Source of the DNA: Burkholderiales bacterium
GTDB taxonomy: Bacteria > Pseudomonadota > Gammaproteobacteria > Burkholderiales > SHXO01
Direction of reading: 5' to 3'
Assembly: GCA_020854105.1 (NCBI GenBank)
Contig: JADZGB010000003.1
Span: 160,392-224,391 of the forward strand
Length of the DNA stretch: 64,000 nucleotides
The notes beneath the pieces were generated by a model that was not told the origin of the DNA, searched no databases, and was given only the letters and a program-made list of their open reading frames with translations. Below are positions 26,778-39,280 of this stretch, one piece after another; the stretch's first letter is position 1; each line of letters starts with the position of its first letter. The translations under genes were made by a program, and so were the position numbers.

Positions 26778-27019
26778 CCGTCTTCTCCCATGTCGTTGCC
26801 ATCCGTCCGCCGGCCACCCCGCCGGCGGCGAGGAGCCCAGCCCGCCGGCGGCCCAGGCTGCCGACGGCAAGCAGCGCGGCATTCTAGCACCGGCTCTGCG
26901 GCCGGCTCCGGGATACCGTGCGCACCGACACGGCGCGTGCGTGCTTTGCTAAGCTGCGTGACCGTGCGTCCCCCTCGCCCCTGTCCACAGCGCCCGCCAT
27001 CGGGCGCGCATCGCGCGCC

Positions 27020-28282
27020 GTGAGCCTCGCACGCGCGCTCTACAGCGCCGCGCTGCTTCTGCTCACGCCGCTGGCGCTGCTGCGGCTTGCGTGGCGCGCG
27101 CGGCGCCAGCCGGCCTACCTCGCGCACATCGGCGAGCGCTTCGGCCGCTGCCGCCTGCGCATCGATGCGCCAGTCATCTGGATCCATGCAGTCTCGGTCG
27201 GCGAGACGCACGCGGCGCAGCCGCTGGTGCGCGCACTGCGCGAAGCGTGGCCGGAGCACCGGATCGTCATGACCCACATGACGCCCACCGGACGCGCCAC
27301 CGGCGAGCAGCTGTTCGGCGAGAACGTCCTGCGTGCCTACCTGCCCTACGACCTGCCGTGGTGCGTGAGCGCTTTCCTGCGCTGCGTCCGCCCGCGGCTA
27401 GGCGTGCTGATGGAGACCGAGGTCTGGCCGAATCTCATCGCGCAGTGCGTGCGCGCGAAGATCCCGGTGGCGCTGGTGAATGCGCGCATGTCGCAGCGGT
27501 CGGCGCGCGGCTATGCGCGGCTGGACCCGCTGGCGCGCGAGGCGATGGCAGGACTCGCGGCAGTCGGTGCGCAGACTCAGGACGATGCCGAGCGTATCGC
27601 GGCGCTCGGTGCGCCCAGGGTCGAGATCACCGGCAATCTCAAGTTCGATCGCGCGCCCGCTGCGGCCGATCTCGCACTCGGACAGACGTTGCGCGCGCGC
27701 TTCGGCACGCGCTTCGTGTTCCTGGCGGCGAGCACGCGCGAGGGCGAGGAAGAACTGATCCTCGACGCGCTGGAGGGCATCGACGAGGACCTCCTGCTGG
27801 CGCTGGTCCCGCGCCACCCGCAGCGCTTCGACGCGGTGGCGGCTCTCGTCGCCCGGCGCGGTCTTCCCTGCCAGAGGCGCAGCGAGGACCAGCCGGTGCG
27901 GGCCCAGACACGGGTGTGGCTGGGCGACAGCATGGGCGAGCTGTTCGCCTGCTATGCCGCCTGCGACGTGGCCTTCGTGGGCGGCAGCCTGCTTCCGCTG
28001 GGCGGGCAGAACCTGCTGGAGCCGCTCGCGGTCGGCAAGCCGGTGCTGATCGGTCCGCACACCTTCAATTTCGCCGAGGCGACACGCAGCGCCGTGCAGG
28101 CCGGCGCCGCCCTGCGTGTGGACGACGCGGCCGGCCTGCGCGAGACGCTGCTGCTGCTGCGCCACGATCCGCAGCGGCGCGCGCACATGAGCGAAGCGGG
28201 CCGGGCGTTCACGCGGCAGCACGCAGGCGCGACTGCACGCACGCAGGCGCTGCTCGCATCCTTGCTCGGGGGGATGCGCTAG
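27020..28282 (+). CDS. waaA: 3-deoxy-D-manno-octulosonic acid (Kdo) transferase
   Basis: PVIWIHAVSVGETHAAQPLVRAL...MTHMTPTGRATGEQLFG...METEVWPNLIAQCVRAKIPVALVNARMSQRSARGYARL...GGSLLPLGGQNLLEPLAVGKPVLIGPHTFNF; GTG start. Confidence 0.94.
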   Translation: MSLARALYSAALLLLTPLALLRLAWRARRQPAYLAHIGERFGRCRLRIDAPVIWIHAVSVGETHAAQPLVRALREAWPEHRIVMTHMTPTGRATGEQLFGENVLRAYLPYDLPWCVSAFLRCVRPRLGVLMETEVWPNLIAQCVRAKIPVALVNARMSQRSARGYARLDPLAREAMAGLAAVGAQTQDDAERIAALGAPRVEITGNLKFDRAPAAADLALGQTLRARFGTRFVFLAASTREGEEELILDALEGIDEDLLLALVPRHPQRFDAVAALVARRGLPCQRRSEDQPVRAQTRVWLGDSMGELFACYAACDVAFVGGSLLPLGGQNLLEPLAVGKPVLIGPHTFNFAEATRSAVQAGAALRVDDAAGLRETLLLLRHDPQRRAHMSEAGRAFTRQHAGATARTQALLASLLGGMR

Positions 28283-28866
28283 GCGCGTGCGAGCACGCGT
28301 GCCTCGGTCACGACGCCGTCCACCGGCACGTCGTGCGCGACGATCGGAAGCTCGTCGACGACCTGCACCTCGAACGCCGCGGCCAGCACCGCGGGCCGCT
28401 GCGGCCAGTCGCCCAGGAGACGATCGTAGAAGCCGCCGCCGTATCCGAGGCGCCCGCCGCGCGGGGTGAAGGCCACACCGGGCGCGAGGACCAGATCCAG
28501 ACTCTCGCGCGCGACGAGCGGGCAACGCTCGGGCCGCGGTTCGCGGATGCCCCACACACCCGGCGCCAGATCGGCATCGAGATCGGACACTTCGTGCAGG
28601 GCCAGCCCGCGCGGTTCGCGCTGCGTGCGCGGCAGCACCAGCGCGACTGCGCGTGCGCGCAGCGCATCGATCAGGCGCGAAGTGTCGAACTCGCTGCCGA
28701 ACGAGAGGTAGACCAGGGCTCGGCGCGCCTGCAGGACGGCGGGATGGGCGAGAAGGGACGCGGTGATGCGCCGGCTGGCTTCGGTGCGTTCGTCCTCGGA
28801 CAGGGCGTCGCGCCGGGCCAGCACCTGGGCGCGCAGGGCGCGTTTGTCCGCCTGCGGCGTGCTCAA
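28279..28866 (-). CDS. 5-formyltetrahydrofolate cyclo-ligase
   Basis: ADKRALRAQVLARRDALSEDER...VYLSFGSEFDTSRLIDAL...DLVLAPGVAFTPRGGRLGYGGGFYDRLL; TTG start inferred. Confidence 0.9.
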   Translation of the reverse strand: MSTPQADKRALRAQVLARRDALSEDERTEASRRITASLLAHPAVLQARRALVYLSFGSEFDTSRLIDALRARAVALVLPRTQREPRGLALHEVSDLDADLAPGVWGIREPRPERCPLVARESLDLVLAPGVAFTPRGGRLGYGGGFYDRLLGDWPQRPAVLAAAFEVQVVDELPIVAHDVPVDGVVTEARVLARA

Positions 28867-28871
28867 TGCGC

Positions 28872-30230
28872 CTACTTCGACTGCACCAGGAGGCGGTTGA
28901 CGTTCTCGAGATCGGCTTCGGTCAGGCGGCCGACGCTTGCCTTCAGGCGCAGCTGGCTGAGAATCGCGACGTAGTAGGCACGCGCCAGGTTGCGCTGGGC
29001 CTGATAGAGAAGATCCTGTGCGTTCAGGACGTCGACCTGCGTGCGCACGCCGACCTCCTGGCCGAGCTTGCTCGCCTCGACCGACAGCTGATTGCTGGCC
29101 ACCGCCTGCAACAGGGCGTTGATTTCGGATAGCCCGGTGTTCACCGCCAGGAACGCCTGGCGCGTCGTCTGTGCCACCGTGCGGCGCGTGTTCTCGAGAT
29201 CCTGCTCGGCGCGCGTGCGGTTGGCGATCGCCTCGCGCACGCGCGAACTGATGGCACCGCCCTGATACAGCGGCACCGCCACCTGCACGCCCACGGTGGC
29301 GGTATTCGTGGACTGGCTGACGGAATCGCCGAAGCTGGAGGCACCGGCGCGGTTGTAGTTCAGCCCGGCCACGGCGTCCACCGCCGGGTGATGGCCGAGG
29401 CGGTTGCGCTCCACTTCCTTGACCGCGATGTCCAGCGCCGACCTGGCCGTCGCGATGTCGGGGCTGGTGGAGAAGGCCGCCTCCACCCATTTCTCCATGT
29501 CGTTGGGCAGGGGGGCGTTCAGCGTCGGCGTGCTGGTCAACTGGGCGAGCGGCCCGGGCATGCGCCCGATCAGCTGCAGCAGGCTGCGGATGCGCACCTC
29601 GATATCGTTGCGCGCGCGCAATTCGTTCGCCACGGTCAGGTCGTAGCGTGCCTGCGCGTCGTAGGTGTCGGTGATGGTCGCGGTGCCGACTTCGAAGTTG
29701 CGCTTGGCCTGGGCCAGCTGTTCGGCGGTCGCCGCCTTCTGCGCCTCGACCGTGGTGAGTTCGTACTGCGCGAGCAGCACGTCGAAGTAGGCCTGCGCCA
29801 CGCGCAGCATGAGGTCCTGTCCGGCGCGGGCGACCTGGCTCTCGGCCTGCGTGACCTGGAGGGCGGCCTGCTCGCTGAACACCCGGTCCTGCGGGCGGTA
29901 CAGCGGCTGGCTGGCGTTGATCCCGGCGCCCCAGGTCTCGTAGTCGCGGCCGCCTTCCGAGCGGCTGGCAAAGGCCGCGGTCTCGGCCGGCAGGCTGCCG
30001 AACGAGGTGTCGGAGTAGTTGTAGCCGATATTGCCCGTCGCGTTGATGTTCGGCAGCAGCAGCGCCCGCGCCTGTACCCGGCGCTCCTTCGTCGCCTGGT
30101 AGGCGGCGCGTTCGGCCGCGTAGACCGGATCCTGCACCAGTGCGTCGCGATAGACGCTCATCAGATCCTCGGCACTCGCCGTACCGCAGGCAACGACACC
30201 GACTAGGCAGGCAATCAACTTGAGGCGCAT
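28872..30230 (-). CDS. tolC: TolC-family type I secretion outer membrane protein
   Basis: Signal peptide then DLMSVYRDALVQDPVYAAERAAYQATKERR...LLPNINATGNIGYNYSDTSFG...EVGVRTQVDVLNAQDLLYQAQRNLARAYYVAILSQLRLKASVGRL. Confidence 0.93.
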   Translation of the reverse strand: MRLKLIACLVGVVACGTASAEDLMSVYRDALVQDPVYAAERAAYQATKERRVQARALLLPNINATGNIGYNYSDTSFGSLPAETAAFASRSEGGRDYETWGAGINASQPLYRPQDRVFSEQAALQVTQAESQVARAGQDLMLRVAQAYFDVLLAQYELTTVEAQKAATAEQLAQAKRNFEVGTATITDTYDAQARYDLTVANELRARNDIEVRIRSLLQLIGRMPGPLAQLTSTPTLNAPLPNDMEKWVEAAFSTSPDIATARSALDIAVKEVERNRLGHHPAVDAVAGLNYNRAGASSFGDSVSQSTNTATVGVQVAVPLYQGGAISSRVREAIANRTRAEQDLENTRRTVAQTTRQAFLAVNTGLSEINALLQAVASNQLSVEASKLGQEVGVRTQVDVLNAQDLLYQAQRNLARAYYVAILSQLRLKASVGRLTEADLENVNRLLVQSK

Positions 30231-30314
30231 CTTTTCCCCGTCGTTCTTGAAGTTATCCGGCCGCGCGGCCAGTTGTCGCGGCGCCAGGCAGCAAGGCGCA
30301 GACCCGTATCACGG

Positions 30315-30968
30315 TCAGAACACGAAGCGTTCGGGCTGCCGCACCTCGCGCAACGGCGCGATGCACGTCTCGAACAGGCCGGTTTCGTTGTACACCCCCG
30401 GTGAGATCTGCGTCACCAGCCGCGCCGTCATCACCGGCGGCTCGCCGACCACCGCGAGCAGCCGTCCGCCGTCGGCAAGCTGCTCGCGCAGACCCGGGGG
30501 GATGACCGGCACCGATCCGGTCAGCAGAATGGCATCGAACGGACCCTCCTCGGGCCAGCCGAGCGCACCGTTACCCACGCGCAACGTGACGTTGCCGATG
30601 CCCAGGCGTGCCAGCTTCCGCGCAGCGGATGCGGACAGGTCGGCACTGAGTTCGATGCTGTACACGTGGGCGGCGCGGTGTGCGAGCAGCGCCGCCTGAT
30701 AGCCGCTGCCGGTGCCCACTTCCAGCACCCTGTCGGCGGGCTGGAGGGTGAGTTCCTGGAGCAGCCGCGCCTCCAGCTTGGGCGCCAGCATCGCTTCGCC
30801 GTGGCCGAGCGGGATCTCCATGTCGACGAAGGCGAGCGAGCGGTACTGCGGCGGCACGAACTCCTCGCGCCGCACCTCGGCGAGCGTGTCGAGCACCGCC
30901 TGATCGAGCACCTCCCACGTGCGGATCTGGCTTTCGATCATGTTGAAGCGGGCGCGCTCGATATCCAT
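30315..30968 (-). CDS. pcm: Protein-L-isoaspartate O-methyltransferase
   Basis: MDIERARFNMIESQIRTWEVLDQAVLDTLAEVRREEFVPPQYRSLAFVDMEIPLGHGEAMLAPKLEARLLQEL...VLEVGTGSGYQAALLA. Confidence 0.92.
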   Translation of the reverse strand: MDIERARFNMIESQIRTWEVLDQAVLDTLAEVRREEFVPPQYRSLAFVDMEIPLGHGEAMLAPKLEARLLQELTLQPADRVLEVGTGSGYQAALLAHRAAHVYSIELSADLSASAARKLARLGIGNVTLRVGNGALGWPEEGPFDAILLTGSVPVIPPGLREQLADGGRLLAVVGEPPVMTARLVTQISPGVYNETGLFETCIAPLREVRQPERFVF

Positions 30969-31034
30969 TACGTTGCGTCTCGAAACTGACTTCGGTTGCA
31001 ATTATCACATAAATCTATATGCTTGAATCCAAAC

Positions 31035-33133
<2,099 letters not shown>

Positions 33134-33152
33134 GTGCGCGGACCCGGGCGCA

Positions 33153-34400
33153 TCAGAGGAAGCGGCGCGGATCCACGCCCCACTGCTCCGGCAGTTCGTG
33201 ATTCAGGATGCGGTCCGCGCCGCACGTCAGGTCGAGCACCTCGGGCGTCGTGTAGAGGTTCGAACGGGTGCTGAAGAAGGCGCGCACCCTGGGCGCGAGC
33301 AGGTTGCCCTCGGTCTGCTCTATCACCACCCCCAGCCGTCCGCTTTCGAGCTTGACCAGCGTGCCCACCGGATAGATGCCGATGGTGCGCATGAATTGGT
33401 GCACCAGCCTCTCCTCGAAATGGAACTTGCTCCACTCGAACATCTTGCGCAGGGCGTCGGTGGGTTCCATGCCGCGGTGATAGCAGCGATCGGACGTGAT
33501 GGCGTCGTAGACGTCCACGATGGCGGACATCTTGGCCAGGAGCGTGATCCGGTCGCCGGGAAGCTTACTGGGATAGCCGGAGCCGTCGATGCGCTCGTGA
33601 TGGTGCAGCGTGATGTCGAGCGGGATGGGGCCGATGCCGCCGGCCTCCACCAGGAGCGCATGGCCGGCCTCGGGGTGGCGCTTGATCAGCGCGAACTCCT
33701 CGTCGGTGAGCTTGCCCGGCTTGTTGAGCACCGCGTCGGGCACCTTCATCTTTCCCAGGTCGTGCATGAGCCCGCCGATTCCCGACTGCCGCACCGTGTC
33801 CGCGTCCAGTCCCAGCGCGCGCGTGAACGTCACCATCAGCGTGCCCACTGCCACGCAGTGGAGGAAGGTATAGTCGTCGGCGGTCTTGAGCCGCAGCAGG
33901 CTGATGAGCGCGCCGTTGTTGCGCACCACCGACGAGGTGATGTCTTCCACGACCGATTCGACTTCCGCCACCTCGACCGCCTTGCCCAGGCGCACGTCGC
34001 GCATGACGTCGCGCACCGCCTGGCTGGCTGCCTCGTAGATGCGCGTGGCGCGCGACATCTCCTCGGCCAGGCTCGATGTCAGGGGAGCGGGCGGCGGCTC
34101 CTCCGCGACCTTCAGCATCTCGGTCTCGACGCTGCGGCGCACCTGCGCCTCGGTCAGCGCGTCGGGAACGTCGTCGCCACGCGCAGTGTCGATGTAGAGC
34201 TCGTGGATGCCCGCTGCACGGATCTTGCTCACCGCGGCCTCGTCCTGGATCAGGAAGCGCTTACGCAGGAACGGGTGCGCCATCCAGTCCACGTTCAGGT
34301 CGTGGACATACATGCCGGGCTCGAGCTGGTCTAGGGCTATCTTCTTGATCACGGTGCGGCGGCGGCGGAGAAACTGGGCATGCAGCAGGCTTATCGGCAT
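33153..34400 (-). CDS. HD-GYP domain protein with N-terminal DUF3391-like region (putative c-di-GMP phosphodiesterase)
   Basis: KKIALDQLEPGMYVHDLNVDWMAHPF...GGLMHDLGKMKVPDAVLNKPGKLTDEEFALIKRHPEAGHALL...LHHHERIDGSGYPSKLPG. Confidence 0.92.
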   Translation of the reverse strand: MPISLLHAQFLRRRRTVIKKIALDQLEPGMYVHDLNVDWMAHPFLRKRFLIQDEAAVSKIRAAGIHELYIDTARGDDVPDALTEAQVRRSVETEMLKVAEEPPPAPLTSSLAEEMSRATRIYEAASQAVRDVMRDVRLGKAVEVAEVESVVEDITSSVVRNNGALISLLRLKTADDYTFLHCVAVGTLMVTFTRALGLDADTVRQSGIGGLMHDLGKMKVPDAVLNKPGKLTDEEFALIKRHPEAGHALLVEAGGIGPIPLDITLHHHERIDGSGYPSKLPGDRITLLAKMSAIVDVYDAITSDRCYHRGMEPTDALRKMFEWSKFHFEERLVHQFMRTIGIYPVGTLVKLESGRLGVVIEQTEGNLLAPRVRAFFSTRSNLYTTPEVLDLTCGADRILNHELPEQWGVDPRRFL

Positions 34401-34454
34401 GCCGCAACCGGCCTGAAGTGAGCCGAAACACAACTCCACAATGTAGAAAAAGAC

Positions 34455-35282
34455 ATGGATCTCGCCCTCCTCCTCAAGGCCGTCGTGCTGGGCATCGTCG
34501 AAGGACTCACCGAGTTCCTGCCCATCTCCAGCACGGGGCACCTGATCCTGGCCAGCCAGCTGCTCGACTTCACGGGCGAGCGCGCCAAGGTGTTCACGAT
34601 CGCCATCCAGACCGGTGCGATCCTCGCGGTGTGCTGGGAATATCGCGGCCGTCTCATGGGCGCGCTGGCCGACCTGCCGCACAAGTCCTCTGCGCGCGGC
34701 TTCTTCCTCAACCTGGGCATCGCCTTCCTGCCGCTCGCCGTGCTCGGCCTGCTGTTCGGCAACGCGATCAAGGCGACTCTGTTCAATCCGGTCGCGGTCG
34801 CGGTGGCATTCATCGTCGGCGGCTTCGTCATCCTCTGGGCGGAACGGCGCCGACACGAGATCCGCGTGCAGAGCGTGGAGGACATGCGCTGGACCGACGC
34901 GGTCAAGCTCGGGCTGGCTCAGGCGTTCGCACTCGTCCCGGGAACCTCACGCGCCGGCGCCACCATCATCGGCGGCCTGCTGTTCGGCCTGTCGCGCAAG
35001 GCCGCCATCGAGTTCTCGTTCTTCCTGGCCATCCCCACGCTGCTGTCGGCGGGCGCCTACGAGATCGTCAAGCACCGCGACCTGCTCAGCGCCGATGACA
35101 TCGGCCTGTTCGCCGTGGGGCTGGCAGCCTCCTTCGTGAGCGCGATGATCGCCGTGCGTGCGCTGCTGCGCTACATCAGCACGCACGACTTCACGGTGTT
35201 CGCCTGGTATCGGATCGCATTCGGCGTGATCGTGCTGATCACCGCCTATGGCGGCCTCGTCGACTGGGGCGCCGGACAGTGA
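34455..35282 (+). CDS. uppP: Undecaprenyl-diphosphatase
   Basis: [39 protein letters not shown]...[48 protein letters not shown]. Confidence 0.96.
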   Translation: MDLALLLKAVVLGIVEGLTEFLPISSTGHLILASQLLDFTGERAKVFTIAIQTGAILAVCWEYRGRLMGALADLPHKSSARGFFLNLGIAFLPLAVLGLLFGNAIKATLFNPVAVAVAFIVGGFVILWAERRRHEIRVQSVEDMRWTDAVKLGLAQAFALVPGTSRAGATIIGGLLFGLSRKAAIEFSFFLAIPTLLSAGAYEIVKHRDLLSADDIGLFAVGLAASFVSAMIAVRALLRYISTHDFTVFAWYRIAFGVIVLITAYGGLVDWGAGQ

Positions 35283-35307
35283 TTGAACCACCGGCGCGCG
35301 CCGCCGC

Positions 35308-35757
35308 TCAGCTCTGGTACCAGGGAAGTCCTGCGAGGCGCCAGCCGCCCACCGAGTCGCGGTGTCCGCCGGCGTCCTTATCGCCCTGGAATCCCTCGAG
35401 AACGTTGTAGCACTGGGTGTAGCCGGCAGCCGCCGCGGCAGTCGCTGCCGCGTGCGACCGCGCCCCGCTGCGGCAGATGAACATCACCAGTGATTCCCTG
35501 CTGACCTGGCGCTCGAGGTGGGCGAGGAAATGCGGATTGGGTTCCCCGCCCGGCCAGGACTGCCACTCGATCTCCACGCTTCCCGGTATGCGGCCGACGA
35601 AATCCAGTTCGGCGCGAGTGCGCACATCGACCAGGGCGCAACCGGGGACCAGGCTGCGCACCTGTTCGGCCTCCACGGGTGACAGCACACCCTGGTAGGA
35701 CAGCGTACGTCCGCCCCCCCGCTGCTGCGCTGCTGCCAGTATCTCGGTTATCGTCAT
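35308..35757 (-). CDS. Rhodanese-like domain protein
   Basis: CALVDVRTRAELDFVGRIPGSVEIEWQSWPG...LVMFICRSGARSHAAATAAAAAGYTQCYNVLEGFQGDKDAGGHR. Confidence 0.9.
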   Translation of the reverse strand: MTITEILAAAQQRGGGRTLSYQGVLSPVEAEQVRSLVPGCALVDVRTRAELDFVGRIPGSVEIEWQSWPGGEPNPHFLAHLERQVSRESLVMFICRSGARSHAAATAAAAAGYTQCYNVLEGFQGDKDAGGHRDSVGGWRLAGLPWYQS

Positions 35758-35888
35758 CGGTCGGCCTTCTTGCGCACTCCGCCCGGGCGAACGCGCGCCC
35801 GGATGCGGCTTGCTCCGGTGCGCCCGGCCCAGGGCGGGACATGCGGCAAGTCTAGTGCGGCGAGGAAGGCGCCGCCAGCGACCTGTCA

Positions 35889-35905
35889 TGCACTAGAATA
35901 GTGCA
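35889..35905. promoter_or_regulatory. Putative NtrC binding site 1 (TGCACTAGAATAGTGCA)
   Basis: TGCAC-N7-GTGCA dyad; centre 32 bp from site 2; upstream of glnA, with ntrBC downstream. Confidence 0.75.
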
Positions 35906-35921
35906 TCTACCCGGACGGAAC

Positions 35922-35936
35922 GCACCAGGGTGGTGC
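35922..35936. promoter_or_regulatory. Putative NtrC binding site 2 (GCACCAGGGTGGTGC)
   Basis: Matches the GCACC-N4-TGGTGC enhancer pattern. Confidence 0.75.
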
Positions 35937-36000
35937 CATGTGCCGCTGCTGCGGACAGTCAAGTTGATGAAATCGTGCGATAAATTGGCATGCACCATGG

Positions 36001-36016
36001 CGGCACACTTCATGCG
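36001..36016 (+). promoter_or_regulatory. Putative sigma-54 promoter of glnA (cGGCACacttcatGCg)
   Basis: GG-N10-GC spacing with GGCAC at -24; lies between the NtrC dyads and the glnA start. Confidence 0.55.
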
Positions 36017-36076
36017 AAGAGCCCCCACGCCAGCTTTCACTTCCAAGAAAGACTTCACCCCCAGGAGATTCCGGTA

Positions 36077-37489
36077 ATGACGACGCCCGCCGATGCACTG
36101 AGAATGATGAAGGACAACGAGGTCAAGTTCGTCGACCTTCGGTTCACCGACACGCGCGGCAAGGAACAACACGTTTCGGTCCCTGCCAAGATGTTCGACA
36201 TGTCGAAGTTCGAGGACGGGCATGCCTTCGACGGCTCCTCGATCGCCGGCTGGAAGGGCATCCAGGCATCCGACATGCTGCTCATGCCGGATGCCGACTC
36301 GGTGCGCCTGGACCCGTTCACGGACGAGGCGACGATGATCGTCACGTGCGACGTCATCGAACCGGCCGACGGCAAGCCCTACGAGCGCGATCCGCGCTCC
36401 ATCGCCAAGAAGGCCGAGGCCTACCTGAAGTCCACGGGAATCGGCGACACCGCCTACTTCGGTCCCGAGCCCGAGTTCTTCATCTTCGACGCCGTGACGT
36501 GGAACGTGGACATGTCGGGTTGCGGCGTGAAGATCGTGTCGGAAGAGGCGCCGTGGGCGTCCAGCCACGACTTCGAAGGCGGCAACAAGGGCCACCGCCC
36601 GCCCGTCAAGGGCGGCTACTTCCCGGTCCCGCCGGTCGACTCGCTGCAGGACATCCGCTCGGCCATGTGTCTCGCGCTCGAGGAGCAGGGCGTCGAGGTC
36701 GAGGTGCATCACCACGAGGTGGCCGCACCCGGCCAGTGCGAGATCGGCACCAGGTTCGAGCGGCTGGTCAAGCGCGCCGACTGGATGCAGATCCTCAAGT
36801 ACACCGTGCACAACGTCGCCCACTCGTACGGCAAGACCGCCACGTTCATGCCCAAACCCATCGTCGGCGACAATGGCTCGGGCATGCACGTTCATCAGTC
36901 GGTGTGGAAGGAAGGCAAGAACCTGTTTGCCGGCACCGGGTACGCCGGGCTGTCCGAGTTCGCGCTGTACTACATCGGCGGCATCATCAAGCATGCGAAG
37001 GCGCTGAACGCGATCACCAATCCGGGCACCAACTCGTACAAGCGGCTGGTACCCGGATTCGAGGCGCCGATCAACCTGGCCTACTCGGCACGCAACCGCT
37101 CCGCCTCGGTGCGCATTCCCTTCGTCAGCGGGGACAAGGCGCGCCGCATCGAGGTGCGCTTCCCGGATCCGACGGCCAACCCCTACCTGACCTTTGCCGC
37201 CATGTTGATGGCCGGTCTGGATGGCGTGCAGAACAAGATCCATCCGGGCGACCCGATGGACAAGAACCTGTACGACCTGCCGCCCGAAGAGGCCAGAAAG
37301 GTGCCGAACGTCTGCTCGTCGCTGGACATGGCGCTCGACAATCTGGATCGCGACCGCGAGTTCCTGACGCGCGGCGGTGTGTTCTCGGATGACACGATCG
37401 ACGCCTACATCGAGTTGAAGATGGAGGAGGTCACCCGGTTCCGCATGACCACCCATCCGGTCGAGTTCGACATGTACTACAGCCTGTAA
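36077..37489 (+). CDS. glnA: Glutamine synthetase type I
   Basis: [41 protein letters not shown]...[22 protein letters not shown]...[20 protein letters not shown]. Confidence 0.97.
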   Translation: MTTPADALRMMKDNEVKFVDLRFTDTRGKEQHVSVPAKMFDMSKFEDGHAFDGSSIAGWKGIQASDMLLMPDADSVRLDPFTDEATMIVTCDVIEPADGKPYERDPRSIAKKAEAYLKSTGIGDTAYFGPEPEFFIFDAVTWNVDMSGCGVKIVSEEAPWASSHDFEGGNKGHRPPVKGGYFPVPPVDSLQDIRSAMCLALEEQGVEVEVHHHEVAAPGQCEIGTRFERLVKRADWMQILKYTVHNVAHSYGKTATFMPKPIVGDNGSGMHVHQSVWKEGKNLFAGTGYAGLSEFALYYIGGIIKHAKALNAITNPGTNSYKRLVPGFEAPINLAYSARNRSASVRIPFVSGDKARRIEVRFPDPTANPYLTFAAMLMAGLDGVQNKIHPGDPMDKNLYDLPPEEARKVPNVCSSLDMALDNLDRDREFLTRGGVFSDDTIDAYIELKMEEVTRFRMTTHPVEFDMYYSL

Positions 37490-37510
37490 TCGCGCCCGGG
37501 CGGTCGGAAA

Positions 37511-37540
37511 GGGGGTGGGCGCGGGCCCGCCCCCTTTTTT
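37511..37540 (+). terminator. Rho-independent terminator after glnA
   Basis: gggggtgggc gcgg gcccgccccc tttttt: GC-rich stem-loop followed by a T run. Confidence 0.85.
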
Positions 37541-37674
37541 CTGGACGCGGCAGCCGCGCCATTGCCTGTCTCGCCCGAGCCCGCAGATGGAGCACCGGAA
37601 AGTGTCAAGTCGCAGCCCGGATCGGCGTTACTACTGGGGAACTCCACATTCCCCGGGCCCGCCCGCATGCATCG

Positions 37675-38124
37675 ATGACCAGGACACTGCTCGCCACCGC
37701 CGTCGCCCTCGCCCTGGGCGCTCCGGCACATGCGGAACTGTGCAGGTACGAGGACGACCAGGGCCACGTGACCTACTCGGACACCATGGTCAAGGGCGCC
37801 CGCAAGGTCGGTTGCCTCGGTGCGCCGCCGCCGCCACCGCCTGCGGCCAGACCGGATCCGGCCGAGACCGCTGCCCGGCCCGCGCCTGCGGGCCGCAGCG
37901 CAGCGGCCGATGCCCGCCGCGGGGAGTTGCGCGAACGCCTGGGCGCGGAGGAGGAGCGCCTGCGCGTCGCCCGGGACGAACTGGCACAGCAGGAAGCGGT
38001 CCGACATGGCGACGAACGCAACTACCAGCGCGTGCTCGACCGCCTGAAGCCCTACCAGGACGCGGTGCAGCAGGCGCAACAGGCAGTCGAGGCCACACGC
38101 GCCGAGCTCTCCGGCATGCGCTGA
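37675..38124 (+). CDS. DUF4124-domain secreted protein
   Basis: Signal peptide MTRTLLATAVALALGAPAHAELCRYEDDQGHVTYSDTMVKGARKVGCL; coiled C-terminus. Confidence 0.75.
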   Translation: MTRTLLATAVALALGAPAHAELCRYEDDQGHVTYSDTMVKGARKVGCLGAPPPPPPAARPDPAETAARPAPAGRSAAADARRGELRERLGAEEERLRVARDELAQQEAVRHGDERNYQRVLDRLKPYQDAVQQAQQAVEATRAELSGMR

Positions 38125-38182
38125 ACGGAGGCCGCCCGGCGCGGCGCGCAACCGTGCCGGTCTGCCCCCGTGGAGGCGCGCG

Positions 38183-39280
38183 GTGACGGACTTCTCCTCG
38201 CCCGGGCTGGACGCGCTGACCACGGCGGTGATCCTGGTCGATCATGACCGCATCGTGCGCTATGCCAATGCGGCAGCGGAGAACCTCCTCGAACTCGGCC
38301 TGAAGGCGATCGCCGGCCACCGGCTGGACGAGGTGTTCACCGACTCCGCCGCGCTGTGCGCCGCGGTCGAATACGCCGCGCGGCACCACTGCACCTATAC
38401 CCAGCACGACCTGCAGCTGGCGACGCCGCTCACGGAGCGGCTCGAGACCACCTGTACCGTGACGCCGGCGGAGATCGGCGATTTCAGCGGCTACCTGCTC
38501 GAGTTCAGCGAAACCCACCAGCAGCTGCGCATCGCGCGCGAGGAACGTCTGCAGGAGCAGACCGAGGCCAACCGTGCACTCATCCGCAATCTGGCGCACG
38601 AGATCAAGAACCCGCTCGGCGGCCTGCGCGGTGCCGCCCAGCTGCTCGAACGCGAACTGGACCGGCCCGAGCTGAGCGAGTACACGCAGGTGATCATGAA
38701 GGAGGCGGACCGCCTGCAGTCCCTCATGGACCGGCTGCTGGCGCCCAGCCGCATCCCCAAGCCGGCCCCGCTCAACATCCTGGAGGCGATGGAGCGCGTG
38801 CGCAGCCTGCTGCTGGCCGAGTTCGGCGGCGATCTACGCATCCGGCGCGACTACGACGTGAGCCTGCCGCCGGTGATCGCGGACAAGGAGCAGATCATCC
38901 AGGCGCTGCTCAACATCGCGCGCAACGCCGCGCAGGCGATGCAGGGGCGGGGCGACATCACGCTGCGTACGCGCGTGGCGCGCCAGGTCACGCTCGCGCG
39001 CAAGCGCCACCGCCTGGGGATGATGGTGCAGATCATCGACAACGGACCGGGCATCACGCCGGAGATGCGCAACAAGATCTTCTTTCCGCTGGTGTCGGGC
39101 CGCGACGGCGGCACGGGCCTGGGACTGACCATCGCGCAGAACTACATCCATCAGCACGGCGGACTGATCGAAGTCGAATCCGAGCCGGGCCGCACCTGCT
39201 TCACCATCCTGCTGCCGCTCGACACCGCCGGCGAGCAGCCGAAGGAAACGAACCGCAGCGCACATCCGATACAGCCATGA
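38183..39280 (+). CDS. ntrB: Nitrogen regulation sensor histidine kinase NtrB/GlnL
   Basis: PAS region, then NRALIRNLAHEIKNPLGGLRGAAQLLERELDRPELSEYTQVIMKEADRLQSLMDRLL...IIDNGPGITPEMRNKIFFPLVSGRDGGTGLGLTIAQNYIHQHGG; GTG start. Confidence 0.95.
   Translation: MTDFSSPGLDALTTAVILVDHDRIVRYANAAAENLLELGLKAIAGHRLDEVFTDSAALCAAVEYAARHHCTYTQHDLQLATPLTERLETTCTVTPAEIGDFSGYLLEFSETHQQLRIAREERLQEQTEANRALIRNLAHEIKNPLGGLRGAAQLLERELDRPELSEYTQVIMKEADRLQSLMDRLLAPSRIPKPAPLNILEAMERVRSLLLAEFGGDLRIRRDYDVSLPPVIADKEQIIQALLNIARNAAQAMQGRGDITLRTRVARQVTLARKRHRLGMMVQIIDNGPGITPEMRNKIFFPLVSGRDGGTGLGLTIAQNYIHQHGGLIEVESEPGRTCFTILLPLDTAGEQPKETNRSAHPIQP

Noticed and set aside
28279-28900. Looked for 6S RNA (ssrS) next to the 5-formyl-THF cyclo-ligase gene
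   Set aside because: tolC abuts the gene with essentially no intergenic space; no room for ssrS upstream.
35985-36001. TTGGCATGCACCATGGC considered as the glnA sigma54 promoter
   Set aside because: It has GG at -24 but GG instead of GC at -12; the element at 36001-36016 fits GG-N10-GC better. Kept only as a weaker alternative.
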